Shown here: positions 14,963 to 19,164 of the stretch, piece by piece
How the letters are laid out: each line of letters opens with the position of its first letter
Numbering within the stretch: position 1 is the first letter of the stretch
Assembly (NCBI GenBank): GCA_946549155.1
Contig: CAMNQN010000036.1
Location: 1 to 19,164, forward strand
From: an uncultured Lachnospiraceae bacterium
GTDB lineage: Bacteria > Bacillota > Clostridia > Lachnospirales > Lachnospiraceae
DNA length: 19,164 bases
Reading direction: 5' to 3'
Notes under the pieces: model-generated
The model's database searches: none
What the model was told of the DNA's origin: nothing
The model's input: only the letters and a program-made list of their open reading frames with translations
Position numbers and translations under genes: made by a program

Positions 14963-15859
14963 ATGAAATACTTTCATGGAACGACAGATTTTTACAGTGA
15001 CGGCGGTACCGCGGTCACCCTGGGAAAATTTGACGGGGTACACCGGGGACACCAGAAGCTGATGCGCCATATCAAAATCCTGGAGGAGAAGGAAGGCGTA
15101 AGCAGCGTCTGCTTTGCGCTGGGTGTCCGCCGGGATTCCCTGCTGCTGACAGGGGAGGAGCAGCGGCGTGTGGTGGAGCAGATGGGAATTTCCTGCTTTA
15201 TCGACTGCCCCTTCCTTCCGGAAATTTCCGGGATGACACCGGAACAATTTGTGGAGGAGATTTTGGTGAAGCGGCTGCACGCCAGGCATATCGTGGTGGG
15301 GACGGATTTCCGTTTCGGCCATCGGCGGGCGGGGGATGTGGAGCTGCTTAAGAGCCTTCAGGAGAAATACCGGTTTGCGGTACACAGCCTGGAGAAGGAG
15401 CGCTATCATGGCCGGGAAATCAGCAGCAGCTACATCCGGGAGACACTGGAGCGGGGAGAACTGGAGCAGGCGGCAGTGCTACTTGGGCGGCCCTATCTTG
15501 TCAGCGGCCAGGTGAAGCACGGACGGCGAATCGGCCGCACCCTGGGAATGCCCACGGTGAATCTGATTCCGCCGGAAGAAAAGCTGCTTCCCCCCAACGG
15601 CGTGTATGCATCCAAAACTTGGGTGGAGGGCACGCCTTATCCCGGGGTGACCAATATTGGGTACAAGCCCACAGTGGGAGAAAAATTCCGCGGGGTGGAG
15701 ACCTATCTTTTTGATGTGGATATGGATTTGTATGGAGCGGATATCGTGACGGAGCTTTACCGTTTCCAGCGCCCGGAGCAGAAATTCCGGTCTCTGGAGG
15801 AGCTGAAGGCTCAGATGCACAGAGATATCTCCCTGGGAAAGGAGTACTTTGGTGGATAA
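14963..15859 (+). CDS. ribF: Bifunctional riboflavin kinase / FAD synthetase RibF
   Basis: RibF phosphorylates riboflavin to FMN and adenylylates FMN to FAD. The 298-residue protein has the N-terminal nucleotidyltransferase domain with GKFDGVHRGHQ (H27, H30), VVGTDFRFGHRRAGD and ISSSYIRETL, and the C-terminal flavokinase domain with GRTLGMPTVNL, NGVYAS, TNIGYKPT and ETYLFDVDMDLYG. The segment that usually contains a conserved His-Pro after the second strand (F-x-x-HP) reads CFALGVRRDSLLLTGEEQ here and looks shortened. The ATG at 14963 has GGAGG upstream and gives normal length. The frame stays open further upstream, but that part overlaps truB and is not conserved. It overlaps the next gene by 8 nt. 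Confidence 0.94.
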   Translation: MKYFHGTTDFYSDGGTAVTLGKFDGVHRGHQKLMRHIKILEEKEGVSSVCFALGVRRDSLLLTGEEQRRVVEQMGISCFIDCPFLPEISGMTPEQFVEEILVKRLHARHIVVGTDFRFGHRRAGDVELLKSLQEKYRFAVHSLEKERYHGREISSSYIRETLERGELEQAAVLLGRPYLVSGQVKHGRRIGRTLGMPTVNLIPPEEKLLPPNGVYASKTWVEGTPYPGVTNIGYKPTVGEKFRGVETYLFDVDMDLYGADIVTELYRFQRPEQKFRSLEELKAQMHRDISLGKEYFGG

Positions 15860-16292
15860 GGGGTTATGGGCGGCCAGCTGCTTTCTGGTGATTTTCGGAA
15901 TGCTTTTGCTGGCTGCGGGAACTGTCTGCCGGATTTATTTCAACGGCAGGGAAGTGTGGAAAGGGAGAACCACGGCCCGGGTGGTGGAGCTTCTTTTGCA
16001 GGAGCCCAGGCAGAGAGACGGCAGGGCCCCCTATAAGAACTGTTATTACCCGGTGCTGGAATATTACGCGGAGGGGCGGCTTTACAAGGTGCTGTATCCC
16101 AAGGGCGCCTATCCCAGCCCCTTTCATGTGAATCAGGAGCTGTGGGTAAGATACAACCAGGCGAATCCGCAGGAATATAAAATTGAGGAAAAAACTCCGA
16201 AGCGCTTTGCTGCCGGATTCCTTTACTGGGCGGGGGTGTCCTGCGTCGCGGCGGGATGTATTATTTTTGTAATATTCGCTTTGAGAGGTTGA
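15852..16292 (+). CDS. Small membrane protein with two TM segments, DUF3592-like
   Basis: The function is unknown. The 146-residue product has a hydrophobic helix at about 5-28, an extracytoplasmic or cytoplasmic beta-rich middle (ARVVELLL, YYPVLEYYAEGRLYKVLYPKG, ELWVRYNQANPQEY) and a second helix at about 118-144. This two-helix plus small beta domain layout, with 'YPV.EY..G..Y' and 'V.V.YNP..P', recalls DUF3592 proteins. The GTG at 15852 lies 7 nt from AAAGGAG and is preferred over the TTG at 15849. The gene overlaps ribF by 8 nt and is therefore the last cistron of the operon. It is not a usual member of this gene neighbourhood. The rpsO promoter overlaps its stop codon. Confidence 0.75.
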   Translation: MDKGLWAASCFLVIFGMLLLAAGTVCRIYFNGREVWKGRTTARVVELLLQEPRQRDGRAPYKNCYYPVLEYYAEGRLYKVLYPKGAYPSPFHVNQELWVRYNQANPQEYKIEEKTPKRFAAGFLYWAGVSCVAAGCIIFVIFALRG

Positions 16293-16317
16293 CGAAATCC
16301 GGCAGATATGGTATAGT
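16289..16317 (+). promoter_or_regulatory. Extended -10 promoter of rpsO
   Basis: TTGACG (16289-16294), a 17-bp spacer and TATAGT (16312-16317) are preceded by TGG, giving an extended -10. The -35 overlaps the stop codon of the membrane protein gene. Predicted transcription start is near 16324. Confidence 0.85.
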
Positions 16318-16464
16318 AAACCGGTGTGATTGCCGTGGTTTTCTGCTGACGAACAGATGGGCAGAATGACTGCGGACGGTAGATACATAGCCGGTACTCA
16401 GGGATTTGGACACTCCGACCGTTTCTTGGTATCAGGCGATTAAATAATTCAGGAGGAAGTTATT
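16318..16464 (+). promoter_or_regulatory. rpsO 5' leader, candidate S15 autoregulatory RNA
   Basis: This leader of about 140 nt separates the promoter from rpsO. Stems that can be drawn are TTCTGC/GCAGAA (16341-16346 with 16361-16366), ACGGT/ACCGT (16376-16380 with 16418-16422) and a weaker outer pairing of TGATTGCC with GGCGATTA close to the ribosome binding site. S15 is known to repress its own mRNA through structured leaders in several bacteria. That this one works the same way is inference. Confidence 0.45.
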
Positions 16465-16731
16465 ATGATTTCAAAGGAAAAGAAACAGGCTATCATTGCT
16501 GAGTATGGGAGAAAAGAGGGCGACACCGGTTCACCGGAGGTACAGATCGCAGTTCTTACCGCGAGAATCCAGGAGCTGACCGCTCATCTGCAGAACAACC
16601 CGAAGGATCATCATTCAAGAAGAGGTCTTCTGAAAATGGTAGGTCAGAGACGTGGTCTGCTGGCTTATTTAAAGAAAACTGATATTGAAGGATACCGTGC
16701 TTTGATTGCAAAATTAGGAATCAGAAAATAA
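16465..16731 (+). CDS. rpsO: 30S ribosomal protein S15
   Basis: S15 is a primary 16S rRNA-binding protein of the small subunit platform. The 88-residue sequence is full length, with the hallmark GDTGSPEVQIAVLTARI, HLQNNPKDHHSRRGLL and GQRRGLLAYL. The ATG has AGGAGG 8 nt upstream. It forms a single-gene unit between its own extended -10 promoter and a strong terminator, just before pnp, the classic rpsO-pnp neighbourhood. Autogenous control by the preceding leader is likely but unproven here. Confidence 0.98.
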   Translation: MISKEKKQAIIAEYGRKEGDTGSPEVQIAVLTARIQELTAHLQNNPKDHHSRRGLLKMVGQRRGLLAYLKKTDIEGYRALIAKLGIRK

Positions 16732-16741
16732 TTCAGAATGT

Positions 16742-16770
16742 AAAGGGCGGATGTTTTCCGCCCTTTCTTT
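16742..16770 (+). terminator. Intrinsic terminator after rpsO
   Basis: A perfect 10-bp G+C-rich stem, AAAGGGCGGA (16742-16751) with TCCGCCCTTT (16757-16766), has a TGTTT loop and ends in CTTTTC. It lies 10 nt after the rpsO stop. No clear separate pnp promoter was found, so partial read-through may supply pnp. Confidence 0.92.
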
Positions 16771-16771
16771 T

Positions 16772-16794
16772 CACACAGAGCCAACCTCTGTGTG
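16772..16794 (+). other. Hairpin immediately after the rpsO terminator
   Basis: A perfect 9-bp stem, CACACAGAG (16772-16780) with CTCTGTGTG (16786-16794), has a CCAAC loop and no T-run. It lies only 6 nt after the terminator stem. It may be the first element of the pnp leader or an RNase processing site. Confidence 0.55.
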
Positions 16795-16816
16795 GAATCA
16801 GCGAGTATCGTTTATT

Positions 16817-16908
16817 GGGGTGAAAACCATGTGCCGGGACCACTGAAAAGCTTACTTCTGGCTCTCTGCAAGCAGGTTTTTCAGTAGTTTCGGAGAGAGT
16901 TTCACCCC
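16817..16908 (+). promoter_or_regulatory. Nested stem-loop in the pnp 5' leader
   Basis: An outer 9-bp stem, GGGGTGAAA (16817-16825) with TTTCACCCC (16900-16908), encloses a middle 8-bp stem, ACTGAAAA (16842-16849) with TTTTCAGT (16878-16885), and an apical GCTT/AAGC pairing (16850-16853 with 16870-16873). CTCTC in the apical loop can also face GAGAG near 16894. The structure ends 42 nt before the pnp start codon. In Escherichia coli pnp is autoregulated through a leader hairpin cut by RNase III; a comparable role here is an inference. Confidence 0.6.
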
Positions 16909-16950
16909 GGACGGAAGAGTAAGGCAGAAAAAGAAGAAAAGGAGAAAATT

Positions 16951-19041
16951 ATGTACAAGAGTTTTTCGTTGGAACTGGCCGGAAGAACCCTGACTGTCGA
17001 TGTGGGAAGAGTGGCAGCTCAGGCCAACGGCGCAGCGCTTATGCATTACGGTGACACCACCGTGCTTTCCACCGCCACAGCATCCGATAAGCCCAGGGAG
17101 GGCATTGATTTCTTTCCGCTGAGCGTGGAGTTTGAGGAAAAATTATATTCTGTGGGAAAGATTCCCGGCGGATTTAACAAGCGTGAGGGGAAAGCCTCTG
17201 AGAACGCGGTGCTGACTGCCCGTGTGATCGACCGCCCCATGCGTCCCCTGTTCCCCAAGGATTACCGCAACGATGTGACGCTGAATAACCTGGTGCTTTC
17301 CGTGGATCCCCAGAGCCGTCCGGAGCTTTTGGCTATGCTGGGTTCCTCCATTGCCACCTGTATTTCCGATATTCCCTTTGACGGTCCCTGCGCCATGACG
17401 CAGATCGGTCTGGTGAACGGTGAATTTGTGGTGAACCCCTCCCAGGAGCAGTGGAAGAACGGTGATTTGCAGCTGACGGTGGCTTCCACCAGCCAGAAGG
17501 TGATCATGATCGAGGCCGGAGCCAACGAGGTGCCGGAGGCGAAGATGATTGAGGCCATTTACAAGGCTCACGATATTAACCAGGAGATTATTGCGTTCAT
17601 CAACCGGATTGTGGCAGAGGTGGGCAAGGAAAAGCATGCCTATGAGAGCTGCGCGATTCCGGAAGAGATGTTCGAGGAGATGAAAAAGATCGTTACTCCT
17701 CAGGAGATGGAGGAAGCGGTATTTACCGACGTGAAGCAGGTGCGGGAGGAGAATATCCGCCAGATCACCGCAAAGCTGGAGGAAGCCTTCGCTGAGAAGG
17801 AGGAATGGCTGGCCGTGCTGGGCGAGGCAGTGTACCAGTACCAGAAAAAGACCGTCCGCAAGATGATTCTGAAGGATCATAAGCGTCCCGATGGCCGCGC
17901 CATTACCCAGATCCGTCCGCTGGCAGCGGAGGTGGACCTGATTCCCAGAGTGCATGGCTCCGCCATGTTTACCAGAGGGCAGACCCAGATCTGCACCATC
18001 ACCACGCTGGCACCCCTGTCTGAGGTACAGCGGATCGACGGCCTGGATGAAAATGAAGTGAACAAGCGCTATATGCACCACTATAATTTCCCCTCCTACT
18101 CTGTGGGTGAGACAAAGCCCTCCAGAGGACCGGGACGGCGTGAGATCGGTCACGGCGCGCTGGCGGAGAGAGCATTGGTTCCGGTACTGCCCTCCGAGGA
18201 GGAGTTCCCCTATGCCATCCGCACCGTGTCTGAGACCTTCGAGTCCAACGGCTCCACCTCTCAGGCCAGTATTTGTGCCTCCACCATGTCCCTGATGGCG
18301 GCAGGCGTTCCCATCAAGAAGCAGGTGGCCGGTATTTCCTGCGGTCTGGTGACCGGGGAGACGGATGACGATTATCTGGTGCTTACAGATATCCAGGGCC
18401 TGGAGGATTTCTTCGGTGATATGGACTTTAAGGTGGCAGGTACCCATGACGGTATCACCGCCATCCAGATGGATATTAAGATTCATGGCCTGACCCGTCC
18501 CATCGTGGAGGAGGCCATCGCCAGAACAAAGGAAGCCAGGGAGTACATTCTGAATGAGGTTATGACGCCCTGTATCGCGAAGCCCAGAGAGTCCGTATCC
18601 GAATATGCGCCGAAGATCGTACAGATCATGATTGATCCCCAGAAGATCGGCGATGTGGTGGGCCAGAGAGGAAAGACTATTAACACCATTATTGAGCGCA
18701 CCGGCGTGAAGATTGACATCACCGATGATGGAGCGGTTTCCGTGTGCGGCACCGACCAGGCTATGATGGATAAGGCCATCGAGATGATTAAGATCATCAC
18801 CACAGATTTTGCTGAGGGCATGATTCTTTCCGGCGAAGTGGTAAGTATCAAGGATTTCGGCGCGTTCATTGAGTTCGCTCCCGGAAAAGAGGGTATGGTG
18901 CACATTTCCAAGATCGCCAAGGAGCGGATCGCCCATGTGGAGGACGTTCTGACGCTGGGCGATAAGGTGAAGGTGGTTTGCCTGGGCAAGGACAAGATGG
19001 GAAGAATGAGCTTCAGCATCAAGGATGTAAAAGAAAAATAA
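16951..19041 (+). CDS. pnp: Polyribonucleotide nucleotidyltransferase (PNPase)
   Basis: PNPase is a trimeric 3'-to-5' phosphorolytic exoribonuclease of mRNA turnover. The 696-residue protein is complete. It has a first RNase PH domain (to about 230, with RVIDRPMRPLFP), a helical linker, a second RNase PH domain (KRPDGRAITQIRPL, GSAMFTRGQTQ, and the catalytic GDMDFKVAGT near 489-498 with MDIKI), a KH domain with GDVVGQRGKTIN and a C-terminal S1 domain (GEVVSIKDFGAFIEFAPGKEGMVHISKI). GGAG lies 6 nt before the ATG. A long structured leader precedes it. No strong terminator is seen after the stop; an A-rich stretch leads into the next promoter. Confidence 0.98.
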   Translation: MYKSFSLELAGRTLTVDVGRVAAQANGAALMHYGDTTVLSTATASDKPREGIDFFPLSVEFEEKLYSVGKIPGGFNKREGKASENAVLTARVIDRPMRPLFPKDYRNDVTLNNLVLSVDPQSRPELLAMLGSSIATCISDIPFDGPCAMTQIGLVNGEFVVNPSQEQWKNGDLQLTVASTSQKVIMIEAGANEVPEAKMIEAIYKAHDINQEIIAFINRIVAEVGKEKHAYESCAIPEEMFEEMKKIVTPQEMEEAVFTDVKQVREENIRQITAKLEEAFAEKEEWLAVLGEAVYQYQKKTVRKMILKDHKRPDGRAITQIRPLAAEVDLIPRVHGSAMFTRGQTQICTITTLAPLSEVQRIDGLDENEVNKRYMHHYNFPSYSVGETKPSRGPGRREIGHGALAERALVPVLPSEEEFPYAIRTVSETFESNGSTSQASICASTMSLMAAGVPIKKQVAGISCGLVTGETDDDYLVLTDIQGLEDFFGDMDFKVAGTHDGITAIQMDIKIHGLTRPIVEEAIARTKEAREYILNEVMTPCIAKPRESVSEYAPKIVQIMIDPQKIGDVVGQRGKTINTIIERTGVKIDITDDGAVSVCGTDQAMMDKAIEMIKIITTDFAEGMILSGEVVSIKDFGAFIEFAPGKEGMVHISKIAKERIAHVEDVLTLGDKVKVVCLGKDKMGRMSFSIKDVKEK

Positions 19042-19049
19042 AAAAACAG

Positions 19050-19078
19050 TTGACAAACCGGCGGATTTGTACTAAGCT
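19050..19078 (+). promoter_or_regulatory. Likely promoter of the T-box leader
   Basis: A perfect -35 TTGACA (19050-19055) is followed at 17 bp by a poor -10, TAAGCT (19073-19078); TACTAA at 19070 is nearer consensus but only 14 bp away. The location right before a T-box stem I supports a promoter even though the -10 is uncertain. Confidence 0.5.
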
Positions 19079-19089
19079 TTTGCTATCAA

Positions 19090-19164
19090 ATAAATCAAAC
19101 CTGTGAGAAAGAGTAGTAGGTTTTTTGGAAGGCTCCAGAGAGCTGCGGGCGGTGAGATCGCAGT
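19090..19164 (+). promoter_or_regulatory. T-box leader, 5' part (cut by the window end)
   Basis: The sequence shows the start of T-box stem I: GTGAGAAAGAGTAGTAGG for the base and AGTA motif, then CCAGAGAGC, and the distal arm CTGCG...GGTGAGA...CGCAG. T-box RNAs sense uncharged tRNA and control aminoacyl-tRNA synthetase or amino acid genes. The specifier loop, antiterminator and regulated gene lie outside the window, so the amino acid cannot be told. Confidence 0.75.

Noticed and set aside
17143..19056. 637-codon open frame on the minus strand opposite pnp
   Set aside because: It mirrors the pnp codon pattern, is His/Leu/Gly-rich without recognisable motifs, and pnp on the other strand is certain.

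Overview
The window looks like chromosome of a Gram-positive, Clostridia-type bacterium, most likely Lachnospiraceae (inference). The reasons are the Firmicutes order rimP-nusA-ylxR-ylxQ-infB-rbfA-nrnA-truB-ribF-rpsO-pnp, strong AGGAGG ribosome binding sites, a T-box leader at the right edge, and accessory families (AAA-ATPase_like/DUF1703, Rpn-type nucleases, IS66) that are common in gut Clostridia. All convincing genes are on the + strand.

Region 1 (1 to about 6.65 kb) is an accessory island of lower G+C. It opens with the 3' part of an IS66 transposase whose right terminal sequence occurs twice. Next comes a promoter bracketed by an 18-bp direct repeat, driving a tight two-gene unit: an ABC/OLD-like ATPase and a small RloB/TOPRIM-like protein. 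This is the best candidate for a little-described (probably anti-phage) system. It is followed by a PD-(D/E)XK-like protein with its own promoter and terminator, then about 800 bp of gene debris: a second IS66 3' fragment, a decapitated and internally deleted Rpn-family nuclease gene, a hairpin without a T-tract, and a 43-bp scrap of the ATPase gene. The island ends with an intact AAA-ATPase_like/PD-(D/E)XK protein, again with its own promoter.

Region 2 (about 6.7 to 16.3 kb) is the conserved transcription/translation operon. It starts from a consensus promoter followed by a 12-bp-stem terminator-like hairpin. The genes are close or overlapping: rimP, nusA, ylxR, ylxQ, infB (with a very long low-complexity linker), rbfA, nrnA, truB, ribF and a small two-TM protein. 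They serve ribosome maturation, transcription elongation control, translation initiation, nano-RNA turnover, tRNA pseudouridylation and flavin cofactor synthesis.

Region 3 (16.3 to 19.16 kb) holds rpsO, with an extended -10 promoter, a 147-nt leader and a strong terminator, and then pnp behind a nested stem-loop leader. After pnp come a promoter-like sequence and the first part of a T-box leader whose regulated gene lies beyond the window.

No tRNA, rRNA or CRISPR array was seen. No gene-free stretch exceeds 300 bases; the longest, 16732-16950, is filled by the rpsO terminator and structured pnp leader.
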